A DNA stretch of 64,000 bases, from positions 186,001 through 250,000 of the forward strand of contig NZ_VFJE01000056.1 of assembly GCF_006385255.1 (NCBI RefSeq), in the 5' to 3' direction. This stretch comes from Flavobacterium microcysteis. Lineage in GTDB: Bacteria > Bacteroidota > Bacteroidia > Flavobacteriales > Flavobacteriaceae. Position numbers and translations under genes: made by a program. Within the stretch, counting starts at the first letter, position 1. Each line of letters begins with the position of its first letter. A model generated the notes under the pieces. It was not told where the DNA came from and ran no database searches. It worked only from the letters and a program-made list of their open reading frames with translations. Positions 25,257-34,132 of the stretch are shown here, in pieces.

Positions 25257-25802
25257 TTAAGCGTTTTTAGCTTTTTTGTCGTCAGAGCTGCAAGCTTTCT
25301 TGCCTGAACAACATCCACCTTTTGCCTCTTTAGATTTATCATCGTGGCAAGAAGCTTTTTTATCGTCTTTTTTCTTTTTCTCTTTTTCCTTTTCTTTCTC
25401 TTTGTAAAGCATTGCTTTGTCAGCAGATGATTTTACGTTAGAAACTTTGTAAGTACTTCCGCCAGCAACAGCTTCTACTGTTTCAACCAATGTTTCAGGA
25501 GTTTGTTTTGCAGAATCATAAGCTACAGTAGCTGTCTTCTTTTCGAAATCAACCTTAGCGTCCTGTACGCCGTCAAGGCTGGCTAATTTTTTCTCGATAG
25601 TTTTTGCACATCCAACAGCACATGACATTCCGTCGATTTGGAAACTTGTAGTTTGCAGGTTTTCAGCAGTTGCTTTTGTTGTAGTTGTGTCTTTAGTAGT
25701 TTCTGTCGGTTCTCCGCTTTCTGTTGCTTTTGGCTCGTTTTTGCAGCTTACGAATAGCATTCCTGAAAGCGCAAGGATAAGTAATGATTTTGAAAAATTC
25801 AT
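25257..25802 (-). CDS. Heavy-metal-associated domain lipoprotein with Cys-rich tail
   Basis: Protein of 181 residues: lipobox LFVSC (Cys about residue 20), a Thr-rich linker, an HMA domain (about 50-125) with the metal motif GMSCAVGC, then a Lys/Glu-rich stretch (EKEKEKEKKKKDDKK) and a Cys-rich end (ASCHDD, GGCCSGKKACSSD). It probably binds soft metals such as copper at the cell envelope. HMA domains are usually in ATPases or small chaperones; the lipid anchor and the second Cys cluster suggest storage or buffering. Low-complexity Lys runs may vary in length. Confidence 0.8.
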   Translation of the reverse strand: MNFSKSLLILALSGMLFVSCKNEPKATESGEPTETTKDTTTTKATAENLQTTSFQIDGMSCAVGCAKTIEKKLASLDGVQDAKVDFEKKTATVAYDSAKQTPETLVETVEAVAGGSTYKVSNVKSSADKAMLYKEKEKEKEKKKKDDKKASCHDDKSKEAKGGCCSGKKACSSDDKKAKNA

Positions 25803-25853
25803 AGTGTTGTATTTAAATTTGAATTAACAATTCCTTTGAAATCTAAAGGTTTA

Positions 25854-25861
25854 CAAAATTA
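25854..25861 (-). promoter_or_regulatory. -7 promoter element of the HMA lipoprotein gene
   Basis: TAATTTTG on the minus strand fits TAnnTTTG, 51 bp upstream of the start codon. Confidence 0.4.
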
Positions 25862-25922
25862 ATAAAAAAAGAAACGGGAAATCCGTTAAAATGACAGAAT
25901 TTTGAGCTGTAAAAAATGAGTT

Positions 25923-26789
25923 ATGAAAGCTGTGCCGTCCAAATGGATTATTTTATTCTTCCTTTCCCTGATTTGGGGAAGTTCTTTTATTCTTATCAAA
26001 AAAGGGTTGGTAGGGCTGACACCATTTCAGCTGGGTTCATTGCGGATGATTTTTGCGGCTGTTTTTCTTTTGGCCGTAGGTTTTAAGAGCCTGAGAAATA
26101 TTAAGCAACATCAATGGAAATATATTGCAATAACAGCAATGATGGGCACTTTTTTTCCGGCATTTCTTTTTTCAATTGCCCAAACACAAATTGATAGCTC
26201 TATCAGTGCTGTTTTGAATTCGCTGACGCCATTAGCGGCACTGGTTTTAGGTGCGTTGGTTTTTGGACTAAACTTTCAAAGAAGGCAGATTTTTGGGGTA
26301 ACGATTGGCTTGCTTGGAAGCGTATTGCTGATTTTGAGTGGTGCTGTAAACCATCCGGGACAGAATTATTGGTATGCAACTTTAGCTGTCGCCGGGGCTA
26401 TCTGTTATGCTGTAAATGTCAACCTGATTAAAAAATATCTTTCCGATGTAAATCCTTTGAGCATTACGGTGGGTAACTTTGCGGTTTTGCTGGTTCCGGC
26501 TCTTATAATTCTGTTTACTACTGATTTTCATGAAGTGGCGCATTTGCCAAACGTAACAACTTCCATGCTGTTTGTGAGTATCCTTGCCGTGTTTGGAACC
26601 TGTGTGGCAAACGTACTGTACTTTAAACTAATCCAGATTTCTTCGCCAATTTTTGCTTCTTCCGTAACCTATATGCTGCCAATTGTAGCTTGCTTTTGGG
26701 GTATTCTAGATGGCGAAAGTCTTACTCTGGTTCAGGCTTTAGGTGCTTTTATCGTACTGATCGGGATTTATCTATCGGCTAAAAAATAA
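25923..26789 (+). CDS. DMT superfamily (EamA) transporter
   Basis: Protein of 288 residues with ten predicted membrane helices in two EamA repeats. Each repeat is recognisable: SLIWGSSFILIKKGL at the start of the first, and YATLAVAGAICYAVNVNLIKK at the start of the second. EamA proteins export amino acids or other metabolites; the substrate cannot be told from sequence. It has a short gap on each side and appears to be a single-gene unit. Confidence 0.88.
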   Translation: MKAVPSKWIILFFLSLIWGSSFILIKKGLVGLTPFQLGSLRMIFAAVFLLAVGFKSLRNIKQHQWKYIAITAMMGTFFPAFLFSIAQTQIDSSISAVLNSLTPLAALVLGALVFGLNFQRRQIFGVTIGLLGSVLLILSGAVNHPGQNYWYATLAVAGAICYAVNVNLIKKYLSDVNPLSITVGNFAVLLVPALIILFTTDFHEVAHLPNVTTSMLFVSILAVFGTCVANVLYFKLIQISSPIFASSVTYMLPIVACFWGILDGESLTLVQALGAFIVLIGIYLSAKK

Positions 26790-26821
26790 AAAAAAGCTTA
26801 CGATTTTAGTATGCTTTGTGG

Positions 26822-26864
26822 CTCTGCGCCTTTGCGTGAAATAGTTGCTCGCAAAGGCGCAGAG
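26822..26864. repeat. GC-rich palindromic intergenic element
   Basis: CTCTGCGCCTTTGCG (26822-26836) is the exact reverse complement of 26850-26864 around a 13-nt loop. It stands out as GC-rich in AT-rich surroundings. CTTTGCGCC-type palindromes are dispersed in many Flavobacterium genomes, so this is probably one copy of a REP-like family. Confidence 0.7.
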
Positions 26865-26946
26865 TCGCAAAGATTATAAAGAAAGGCAAAGCTATTGCGT
26901 GGAATTATTTCCATGTCTTTCCTTTGAGAGAAACTTTACACATAAA

Positions 26947-26976
26947 AAAAAGACTGCCATTTCTGACAGTCTTTTT
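26947..26976. terminator. Bidirectional terminator after the M16 operon
   Basis: AAAAAGACTG (26947-26956) pairs with CAGTCTTTTT (26967-26976). It lies 20 bp beyond the stop of the minus-strand M16 gene and can also serve transcripts from the left. Confidence 0.8.
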
Positions 26977-26996
26977 GGTTTTATGTTTGATTTAGA

Positions 26997-29039
26997 TTAT
27001 TTGAAATCTGCATCAGTAACACCTTCGTTGATTTTTACATCAGAAGCTGTCAATTCAATTTCGATACCAACGTTTAATGTTGTTTTGAAAGGAACTTTTA
27101 CACCTTTAACATCTTTGTAGTCAGCGAAAGAAATTACTTGAGTCATTTGCTGTCCTTGCATTTCCTCAACGTTTGATTCAGCCAACTTCAATCCTGTTGT
27201 TACATCATAGTAAAGTGTCTTTTTGCCATCTTTGATTGCGTAAGCATCTTTTCCGTCAATAGACTCGATTCCTGATAATGCGATTCCAGGTTTTGTAGCT
27301 AAAGTCAATTCCGGGAATGGAAGAGAGTAGAATTTAGCACTAGCAATTTTATCAGCGCTATAGTCTTCTTTTTGACCTTGAGCTGTCTCGTATCCTTTTG
27401 CTCCGTCAAAAACTTCTTTGCTTAATGTTTGACCCATACCTTTAACTTCGTCAACTTTTTTACCAGCAGCAGAAGATTTTCTAGTCATAGTAACATCGAT
27501 TCCTTGAACTTTTCCGTTTAATGTAGAGAATACAGTTTTTACTGATTTAGCATTTTTATCTCCACCAATTGCTTTGATGTAGTTGTCAAATACAGTTTTT
27601 GCTGTTACGCCAGCTGGGATTGCTTTTTTAGCAACAGGCTTATCAACCTGGTTTCCGAATTTATCGAAATAGAACATTGGGATTCCTAGTTTTTCAAGAC
27701 CTGGCAATACATCACTTCCTTTACCTGTAATGATAACTCTTGTGTTGTCAGCAAGGAAATATTTGTTTGCTACTCTCATGATATCGTCAGCAGTTACTGC
27801 ATTGATATTCTTGATGTAGTTTTCGTAGAAATCAGCAGGAAGATTTTGCGTTCTAGTCAATAGAGCATAACGAGCAACTGTTCCTGGCTTTTGGATCTGC
27901 ATTACGAAGTTTCCAATATAACCCGCTTTTACGTTTTTCAACATATCAGGAGCTACTTTTTCAGTTCTGATTCTTTTGATTTCTTTGAAGAATTCAACTA
28001 CTGCGCTATCCGTTACAGCATTTCTAACTTGAGTGTTAGATTTGAATTTTCCAACATATTTGTCACCTCTAATGCTTGAACGAGCACCATATGTCCATCC
28101 GTGAGCTTCTCTCAGGTTCATGTTAAGGTAGCTGTTGAAGTCACCGCCAATGATTTGGTTAGCCAAAAGAACAGCGAAATAATCTTTGTCAGTCATCTTA
28201 AGGTTAGAAACGTTAACCAAAGAAATTTCAGACTGAACCGCGTTTGGCATGTCTACAAAGTTAATCTGAGTGTATTGAACATCTTTTGGATCGCCATAAG
28301 TAACTACTGGAGCCGTAGCTTTTTTCCATGAACCAAAATATTTCTCAACCGCTTTTTTAACATCTTTGAATTTTACATCACCTGTAATTACTAAGTATGC
28401 GTTAGCAGGAACAAAGTAAGTAGTGTAGTTCAAGATAGCATCATTTAAAGTTACTTTGTTGATACTTTCTTCAGTAAGGTATTCTCCGTTTGGATGGTTT
28501 TTTCCGTAAACTAAAACATCTTCAACACGAGAAGCTACCGCCTGAACGCTTTTTTCTTGAGTTTTTAATCCTTCGATTAGCTTTGTTTTTTCTTTGTCAA
28601 GTTCTTCCTGAGTGAAAACAGAGTTTAAAGCTCCGTCAGCCATCAATTCAAGGATTCTATCAGAATATTTAGAAAGCCCTGAAGCATAAGCTCCGTTAGC
28701 ACTAAATCCGATGTTAGCTCCTAAGAAGTCGATTTCCTCGTTGAAAGCATCTTTTGACATTTTTTTAGTACCGCTTCCAATCAATTCGCTTGTGATTTCA
28801 GCAACACCTTTTTTGTCGCCTTCTGCGTAAGGAGCGTTGTCTAATGTTAGGTTATAAGAAACTCTTGGAAGTTTGTTGTTTTCAACAACCAATACTTTCA
28901 ATCCGTTTTTCAATTCAAAAGTTTCAGGCTTCCCAATGTTGATAACTGGAGCAGGACCTGGTTTTGGCTGTGGTCTGTCTTGTGCTTGCATAATTAGAGT
29001 TAAAAACAAGCTTGATAAAATGAATATTGTTTTTTTCAT
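26997..29039 (-). CDS. M16 family protein, inactive subunit with C-terminal LolA-like domain
   Basis: Exported protein of 680 residues (signal MKKTIFILSSLFLTLIMQAQ). Residues about 40-460 follow the M16 (insulinase/pitrilysin) fold, but where the zinc motif HxxEH should stand the protein reads KGVAEITSELIGSGT, so it lacks catalytic ligands. The last about 200 residues form a beta-rich domain (EVKGMGQTLSKEVFDG, YYDVTTGLKLAES) like LolA/outer-membrane lipoprotein carriers. It lies 10 bp after the active M16 gene. By analogy with bacterial M16 heterodimers, this subunit would help bind substrate. Confidence 0.85.
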   Translation of the reverse strand: MKKTIFILSSLFLTLIMQAQDRPQPKPGPAPVINIGKPETFELKNGLKVLVVENNKLPRVSYNLTLDNAPYAEGDKKGVAEITSELIGSGTKKMSKDAFNEEIDFLGANIGFSANGAYASGLSKYSDRILELMADGALNSVFTQEELDKEKTKLIEGLKTQEKSVQAVASRVEDVLVYGKNHPNGEYLTEESINKVTLNDAILNYTTYFVPANAYLVITGDVKFKDVKKAVEKYFGSWKKATAPVVTYGDPKDVQYTQINFVDMPNAVQSEISLVNVSNLKMTDKDYFAVLLANQIIGGDFNSYLNMNLREAHGWTYGARSSIRGDKYVGKFKSNTQVRNAVTDSAVVEFFKEIKRIRTEKVAPDMLKNVKAGYIGNFVMQIQKPGTVARYALLTRTQNLPADFYENYIKNINAVTADDIMRVANKYFLADNTRVIITGKGSDVLPGLEKLGIPMFYFDKFGNQVDKPVAKKAIPAGVTAKTVFDNYIKAIGGDKNAKSVKTVFSTLNGKVQGIDVTMTRKSSAAGKKVDEVKGMGQTLSKEVFDGAKGYETAQGQKEDYSADKIASAKFYSLPFPELTLATKPGIALSGIESIDGKDAYAIKDGKKTLYYDVTTGLKLAESNVEEMQGQQMTQVISFADYKDVKGVKVPFKTTLNVGIEIELTASDVKINEGVTDADFK

Positions 29040-29049
29040 GATGTATATC

Positions 29050-30378
29050 TTAGTTTTGAGCTTTGTCTTTTGCTGGTACGTAATCCAAAATCAATCTTTG
29101 GTTTGGGTTCAGGTATTTTTTTGCAACATCTCTGATCTCCTCACGAGTGATAGAACGATAGATTTCAATCTCAGTGTTGATAAGGTTGATGTCGCCATAC
29201 AGCATGTAATATGTAGCCAGGTTTTCTGCAATTCCTTCTACTGAAGCATTGCTGTTTACATATTGATTCTCAAATTTGTTTTGTAGTTTTTGGAAATCTT
29301 TTTCAGAAATTAATTCTGTCTGAAGTTTAGTAACTTCCTCGTCGATTTCTTTTGTAAGTGCATCAAGAGTAGTGTCCCCCATTGGTAATCCGTAGATAAA
29401 GTAAACACCGTAGTCTTCCTGGCTGTAGTTGAAAGCACTAATTTCTAAAGCCATTTTTTTCTGGTCAACAACTTTTTTGTAAAGTCTTGAACTTTTTCCG
29501 TCGCTTAAGATAGAAGAAATCATGTCTAAAACTTTAGCATCACGAGTTTTCATTGAAGGCGTTCTGTAAGCAGTTACCAACATCGGAATTTGGATGTTTG
29601 GATCTTCGTAAGTAGCCTTAATTGTTTGAGTGATTGGATCTTCAGTAAAAGTCTGTTTTTTAAGATCTGTTTTTCCTTTTGGAATTGATCCGAAATATTG
29701 TTTTACCCATTTGATGGTTTTGTCATACTCGATATCTCCTGCTACAACAAGAACTGCGTTATTAGGAACGTAGAACTTTTTGTTGAATGCCTGAAATTCT
29801 TCCAAAGTTGCAGCGTCTAGGTGTTCCATAGAACCAATAGGAGCCCAACGGTAAGGGTGTTTTTTGAACATGTTTTGTTTTACGGCAGTAATAAGATTTC
29901 CGTAAGGCTGATTGTCTACACGTAATCTTTTTTCTTCCTTAACAACTTCATTTTGGGTGTCAACACCAATCTTGTTGATTACTGGGTGCATCAATCTCTC
30001 AGATTCCATCCATAAACCTAACTCTAGGTTGTTTGAAGGGAAAATTTCATAGTAGTAAGTCCTGTCGTCTGAAGTGTTCGCATTGTTAGTTCCTCCGTTT
30101 CCAGAAACAATTTTGAACCATTCTCCACGACCGATATTTTTTGTACCTTCAAATAAAAGGTGTTCAAAAAAGTGAGCAAAACCAGTTCTTTCCGGATTCT
30201 CATCTTTAGCTCCAACGTGATACATTACCGAGGTAATTACAACTGGAGCTGATTTGTCTTGATGCAAGATCACATGAAGACCATTTTCTAGTGTATATTC
30301 TTCAAAAGCTACTTTTTGAGCTGAAGCAACACTCCCGAGCATGAGAACTGAACCCAAAGCCATTAATGATTTTTTCAT
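29050..30378 (-). CDS. M16 family zinc metallopeptidase, active subunit
   Basis: Exported protein of about 442 residues with signal peptide MKKSLMALGSVLMLGSVASA. The catalytic inverted zinc motif is present as HFFEHLLFEGT (about residue 70), and the distal Glu region is NEVVKEEKRLR. It shows the M16 two-domain body (YRTPSMKTRDAKVLDMI, DGKSSRLYKKVV). The frame begins at 30411, but the signal peptide starts at Met 30378. With the adjacent inactive subunit it probably forms a periplasmic or surface heterodimer degrading peptides. Confidence 0.9.
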   Translation of the reverse strand: MKKSLMALGSVLMLGSVASAQKVAFEEYTLENGLHVILHQDKSAPVVITSVMYHVGAKDENPERTGFAHFFEHLLFEGTKNIGRGEWFKIVSGNGGTNNANTSDDRTYYYEIFPSNNLELGLWMESERLMHPVINKIGVDTQNEVVKEEKRLRVDNQPYGNLITAVKQNMFKKHPYRWAPIGSMEHLDAATLEEFQAFNKKFYVPNNAVLVVAGDIEYDKTIKWVKQYFGSIPKGKTDLKKQTFTEDPITQTIKATYEDPNIQIPMLVTAYRTPSMKTRDAKVLDMISSILSDGKSSRLYKKVVDQKKMALEISAFNYSQEDYGVYFIYGLPMGDTTLDALTKEIDEEVTKLQTELISEKDFQKLQNKFENQYVNSNASVEGIAENLATYYMLYGDINLINTEIEIYRSITREEIRDVAKKYLNPNQRLILDYVPAKDKAQN

Positions 30379-30440
30379 AACGATTAATAAATTTGTTATT
30401 GATTTTGGCATTAGTGTGCCAAATGTGTGTTTTGTTACGC

Positions 30441-30448
30441 CAAATGTA
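30441..30448 (-). promoter_or_regulatory. -7 promoter element of the M16 operon
   Basis: TACATTTG on the minus strand matches TAnnTTTG, about 63 bp before the chosen start at 30378. No -33 element was found. Confidence 0.35.
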
Positions 30449-30575
30449 GTTTTTTTTTAAGATTTATTCATGTAAATATAACTTTTTAACGGCGGATTGT
30501 TTTTACATTTCGAAATGTTTGTTGGGTAAGTTAAAGCGCTGTCTTTTTGAAGGTTGAATTTTTTTATAAGAACAA

Positions 30576-30605
30576 TTGCAGGATTAATATTTAATCGTAT
30601 ATTTG
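30576..30605 (+). promoter_or_regulatory. Promoter of rplU-rpmA
   Basis: TTG (30576-30578) and TATATTTG (30598-30605) are separated by 19 bp, an excellent Bacteroidota sigma-A promoter, 31 bp before rplU. Confidence 0.65.
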
Positions 30606-30636
30606 CAACCTTAAAATTTAACTAAACATTATTGTT

Positions 30637-31059
30637 ATGTACGCAATCGTAGAGATAGCAGGGCAACAATTCAAAGTAAGCAAAGACTTAAAGGTTTATG
30701 TTCACCGTTTAGCTAACAAAGAAGGAGATGCAGTTTCTTTTGCAAAAGTTCTTTTGTTAGATGATAACGGAACAATCACTTTAGGCGCCCCGGCTGTAGA
30801 AGGTGCTTCAGTAGAAGCCAAAGTGTTACAACACTTAAAAGGAGACAAAGTAATCGTTTTCAAAAAGAAAAGAAGAAAAGGTTACAAAAAGAAAAACGGA
30901 CACCGTCAGTACTTGACTCAAATCCAAATTTCTGGAATCTCTGTTTCAGGTGCTAAAAAAGCTGCTCCTAAGAAAGAAGCTGCTCCAGCAACTGAAGAAG
31001 CAGTAGAAGCTCCAAAGAAAAAAGTAGCTAAGGCTAAAAAAGAAGATACACAAGAATAA
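30637..31059 (+). CDS. rplU: 50S ribosomal protein L21 (bL21)
   Basis: Protein of 140 residues. The first 103 are standard bL21 (MYAIVEIAGQQFKVSKDLKV, VIVFKKKRRKGYKKKNGHRQ), a 23S rRNA-binding protein of the large subunit. The remaining about 35 residues are an Ala/Lys/Glu-rich tail (KKAAPKKEAAPATEEA), an extension common in Bacteroidota. It lies 23 bp ahead of rpmA. Confidence 0.96.
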   Translation: MYAIVEIAGQQFKVSKDLKVYVHRLANKEGDAVSFAKVLLLDDNGTITLGAPAVEGASVEAKVLQHLKGDKVIVFKKKRRKGYKKKNGHRQYLTQIQISGISVSGAKKAAPKKEAAPATEEAVEAPKKKVAKAKKEDTQE

Positions 31060-31082
31060 TTAACATTTAAAACCAATACGTC

Positions 31083-31343
31083 ATGGCTCACAAGAAAGGT
31101 GTCGGTAGTTCCAAGAATGGTAGAGAATCAGAATCGAAACGTTTAGGTGTTAAGATTTATGGTGGTCAAGCTGCTATTGCTGGAAACATCATCGTTAGAC
31201 AAAGAGGTTCTAAGCACAACCCAGGAGAAAACGTTTACATGGGTAAAGATCATACTTTACATGCAAAAGTTGACGGAGTTGTTAAGTTCCAGAAAAAATC
31301 TGATAACAAATCTTTCGTTTCTATTGTTCCATTTGAAGCATAA
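31083..31343 (+). CDS. rpmA: 50S ribosomal protein L27 (bL27)
   Basis: Protein of 86 residues. [20 protein letters not shown] is the N-terminal arm that reaches towards the peptidyl-transferase centre, followed by the barrel ([20 protein letters not shown]). The N-terminus begins directly at Ala2, without the cleaved leader found in Firmicutes. It forms an operon with rplU and is followed by a strong terminator. Confidence 0.97.
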   Translation: MAHKKGVGSSKNGRESESKRLGVKIYGGQAAIAGNIIVRQRGSKHNPGENVYMGKDHTLHAKVDGVVKFQKKSDNKSFVSIVPFEA

Positions 31344-31364
31344 GAAAACAAGATTTTTAGATAC

Positions 31365-31395
31365 AAAAAGCCCATTCGACAGAATGGGCTTTTTT
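31365..31395 (+). terminator. Terminator of rplU-rpmA
   Basis: AAAAAGCCCATTC (31365-31377) pairs with GAATGGGC plus a T-run (31382-31395) around GACA. It can also act for the convergent gene ending at 31400. Confidence 0.9.
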
Positions 31396-31399
31396 GTTT

Positions 31400-31789
31400 T
31401 TATTTGATTTTTGCTTTTTCTAAGGTTTCGTTATAGCCTTCTTTCATGTCTTCTTTGGCTTTTTGAGCTCCTTCTTTGATATCTTCAGAAGTTTCTTTGA
31501 TGCCATCTTTAGTTGCTTCCCATGCACTTTTAGCTTTATCAACCGTAATCTGCGCTAATCTTTCGGCTTCTTTATCGCCTTTTGCTTTAGCTTCGGCTAA
31601 TTTCTTTTCAGCTTCTTCCAGATTGGCTTTTGCCTTTTCGCTTAATTCAAGATTCAGGCTGTTTTTCGTTGTCGTGGTGGTTACCGTCGTTTTTCCATCA
31701 TCAGTCGTTGTCGTGACTTTTTCTTCTTTCTTACAGGATGTAGCGAGAAACATACCGCCTATCGCTATCGCAAACATTACTTTTTTCAT
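31400..31789 (-). CDS. Small helical lipoprotein
   Basis: Lipoprotein of 129 residues with lipobox MFLATSC (Cys about residue 19). A Thr-rich linker (VTTTTDDGKTTVTTTTT) is followed by a long amphipathic helix of Ala/Lys/Glu repeats (LSEKAKANLEEAEKKLAEA, KDGIKETSEDIKEGAQ), reminiscent of LEA/YtxH-like stress proteins. It is convergent with rpmA and sits at the left edge of the T6SS island, but there is no sign that it belongs to it. No function is assigned. Confidence 0.7.
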   Translation of the reverse strand: MKKVMFAIAIGGMFLATSCKKEEKVTTTTDDGKTTVTTTTTKNSLNLELSEKAKANLEEAEKKLAEAKAKGDKEAERLAQITVDKAKSAWEATKDGIKETSEDIKEGAQKAKEDMKEGYNETLEKAKIK

Positions 31790-31841
31790 GAGGTTGTTAT
31801 TTAGTTCTTATAAAAATAACAAAAAAGAAAGATATCCAACA

Positions 31842-33689
31842 TTAAGAATAAATAATTCGGAAAGGAACTATGTTTATTGCCCTGTTTTCAATCATCAATT
31901 TTAAATCTTCGCTCAGGAAATACCATTCTTCTTCATTGTAATATTCTTTGTCTTTCCTTTCAAGATAGATGTCAATAGTTGGCGTATAGCCTACATTACT
32001 GTCCAGGCTGGTCTGTATACCATTTTTTACATCCACTTTGGTAATGGCATCGCCAAAATGATTTTTGCAAAGAATGATGATATCCTGGCGTGTCACAACT
32101 CTTTGGTTAGACACCAGGTTTTCACGGTAAGCATAAATTTTCTCCGAATTCGAAAGTTCATCTTTTCCTCCTTGGGTGGTGGACAGAAACATAATATTGT
32201 CTCTTTCAAAATCAGATCCTTTATGGGCTACCAATCTTGAAAAAGTGTTAATCTTGTTTGCGCTCTCACCATTGGTTGTCCAATATTTGGCAAATAAGGT
32301 TCCCTTATTAGAATTACTTGTGGTATTCAGTATCAGATACGGATTATTGATGTTTTGCATACCTACTTGTGACATCTTATTTCGGAAACGTGAAATAATC
32401 TGGTTGATTTCTTTCAGGTTATTATCTGTAAAATCATGTCCCAGTCTGGAAAACGCAGCGGCTTCATCCCGAATCAGGTCGATAAGGTAATTTATTTCTT
32501 CGGTTGCATTTCTTTCATCAAAACGGGCTATGCCTCCAAAACGGAGATAGGCGTAGTCATTGTCGCCTTTTTCATCATCATTTTTAATGACATCAAATTC
32601 ATTGTTCTTATCATCCGTAACCGAGAAAAGTTCTAAGAAAAATTCTTCGTTCAGGTTCAGCGGATAAATATTCAGAAGGTTTTTGATATTCCCTTGTACC
32701 TCATTCAGCTTTTTGTTGATGACAGGAAAGCAGTTGTTGGCACAAAAGATTTCAGAAAGAATATCTTTTCCAATGACATTTGGAAACTCAATACGAATCC
32801 AAATTAGCTTTTCATCAGCCAGGACTTTCAGGTCTTCTGCAGGGATAAAATTACTCAACTCAGTAGGCAACGCATGGTTGTCGCCAATATTGATAATGTC
32901 TTTTATCGTGATGAAATTCTTTCGGAAATAATCATTTGTGTGTTCTTGTGTCCGCTCAATATGATAAAATTCTTCCTGAATCAGCTCTCCGTAATTGTTG
33001 GAGTATTTTTCGTCATTATTATATCCTTGCACGGCCTGCAATTGATGGTCATTCAAGAACCATTTTGCCCGTGGAAGGAAGTGAAAAAACGTATTCCTGT
33101 TATGGATGTTTTTCAGATAGAAATAAAACATCAAATCCTTGATAATTCCGTCGCCTTGATGTTTTAGCCCAAGCCAGATGGTTCCGTGTGGAGCGGGTTT
33201 TATGTAATTGTTGCTGCTGACAGTTTCCCGAAATTGTTCTTTCACAATCTGCTGTACTCCGTTAGGCAGGATTACATAATTCAGCTTGTTACGGTTCAGT
33301 TTTACGGGTTTTGTTGGCCCGAAAAAATAGTTTTTGATTATATTTTCTGTCGGATTGTACGGATTTGCTTCTTTTTTCTGGAAGTAAAATTGATGGTAAT
33401 CGTTCAGTGTAACTTCGTTTTCTACCGGATAAGCCCTGACAATCGCTCTTGCCGGTGTTGCTTTTGCTGATGCGGTAGGCGTAAGTATATCTACTAATCG
33501 TTCAGTAATCCTTCTGCGGCTGGAGAAGATTTCGTTGGAAATTTTTTCCAATTCTTTGGCGCATACATCAAAAAGCAAATTGACGATAGGGTCAAAGACA
33601 TTTTCCAATTCCACATCAGAATAGCCCCATTGCTTGGCGGCACGTTTGAGTAGTCGGTCTTTAATCTGGTCTTTTGATAATGAATTCAT
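31842..33689 (-). CDS. tssF: T6SS baseplate subunit TssF
   Basis: Protein of 615 residues. The N-terminus (KDRLLKRAAKQWGYSDVE, then DPIVNLLFDVCAKELEKIS) resembles the TssF/VasA family, which builds the baseplate wedge with TssE, TssG and TssK. The C-terminus carries TTQGGKDELSNSEKIYAYRE and NQRVVTRQDIIILCKNHFG, typical of the last TssF domain. It is the last gene of the leftward T6SSiii unit, 11 bp after tssE. Confidence 0.85.
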   Translation of the reverse strand: MNSLSKDQIKDRLLKRAAKQWGYSDVELENVFDPIVNLLFDVCAKELEKISNEIFSSRRRITERLVDILTPTASAKATPARAIVRAYPVENEVTLNDYHQFYFQKKEANPYNPTENIIKNYFFGPTKPVKLNRNKLNYVILPNGVQQIVKEQFRETVSSNNYIKPAPHGTIWLGLKHQGDGIIKDLMFYFYLKNIHNRNTFFHFLPRAKWFLNDHQLQAVQGYNNDEKYSNNYGELIQEEFYHIERTQEHTNDYFRKNFITIKDIINIGDNHALPTELSNFIPAEDLKVLADEKLIWIRIEFPNVIGKDILSEIFCANNCFPVINKKLNEVQGNIKNLLNIYPLNLNEEFFLELFSVTDDKNNEFDVIKNDDEKGDNDYAYLRFGGIARFDERNATEEINYLIDLIRDEAAAFSRLGHDFTDNNLKEINQIISRFRNKMSQVGMQNINNPYLILNTTSNSNKGTLFAKYWTTNGESANKINTFSRLVAHKGSDFERDNIMFLSTTQGGKDELSNSEKIYAYRENLVSNQRVVTRQDIIILCKNHFGDAITKVDVKNGIQTSLDSNVGYTPTIDIYLERKDKEYYNEEEWYFLSEDLKLMIENRAINIVPFRIIYS

Positions 33690-33700
33690 TGATGATGCTT

Positions 33701-34132
33701 TTATTTAAATGAAAACGGCGCTAGAAAATAAGAACTCTTGTAATAATAAGGCTGGTTTGTTTTTTTGATGACTCCGTAAACCACAATGTCAAGGCGTTTT
33801 TTTACACGAATATTGGTCTCATAGCTTACAGTATCTTCACTCACGCCAAGCGTTACATCGGTAACAGTTAGTCGCTTTTCATATTGTTTTACCTTTTCAT
33901 GAACAGATTCCTTAATCATGTCTTTGAGCTGGTTGGCATTAGACAGTAGGTTGAAATCAGTTTCCCAGATAATGGTACCAAAATCGTCATCATATTTATA
34001 CTCCCCAAAAATCGTCGTGATAATCAGAGAGATATATTGCGCCAGAGATTCTTCGATAGTGACCTTCCGGATATCTTCACCGCTGGACAGCCGTTTGAAA
34101 TCAATTGGAATCTTGTAATATAGGTCTTTCAT
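33701..34132 (-). CDS. tssE: T6SS baseplate subunit TssE (gp25-like)
   Basis: Protein of 143 residues with the GPW/gp25 lysozyme-like fold of phage baseplates. The conserved segment is IEESLAQYISLIITTIFGEY followed by DDDFGTIIWE. It links sheath to baseplate wedge. The start overlaps the end of tssH by 32 bases, indicating coupled translation. Confidence 0.85.
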   Translation of the reverse strand: MKDLYYKIPIDFKRLSSGEDIRKVTIEESLAQYISLIITTIFGEYKYDDDFGTIIWETDFNLLSNANQLKDMIKESVHEKVKQYEKRLTVTDVTLGVSEDTVSYETNIRVKKRLDIVVYGVIKKTNQPYYYKSSYFLAPFSFK

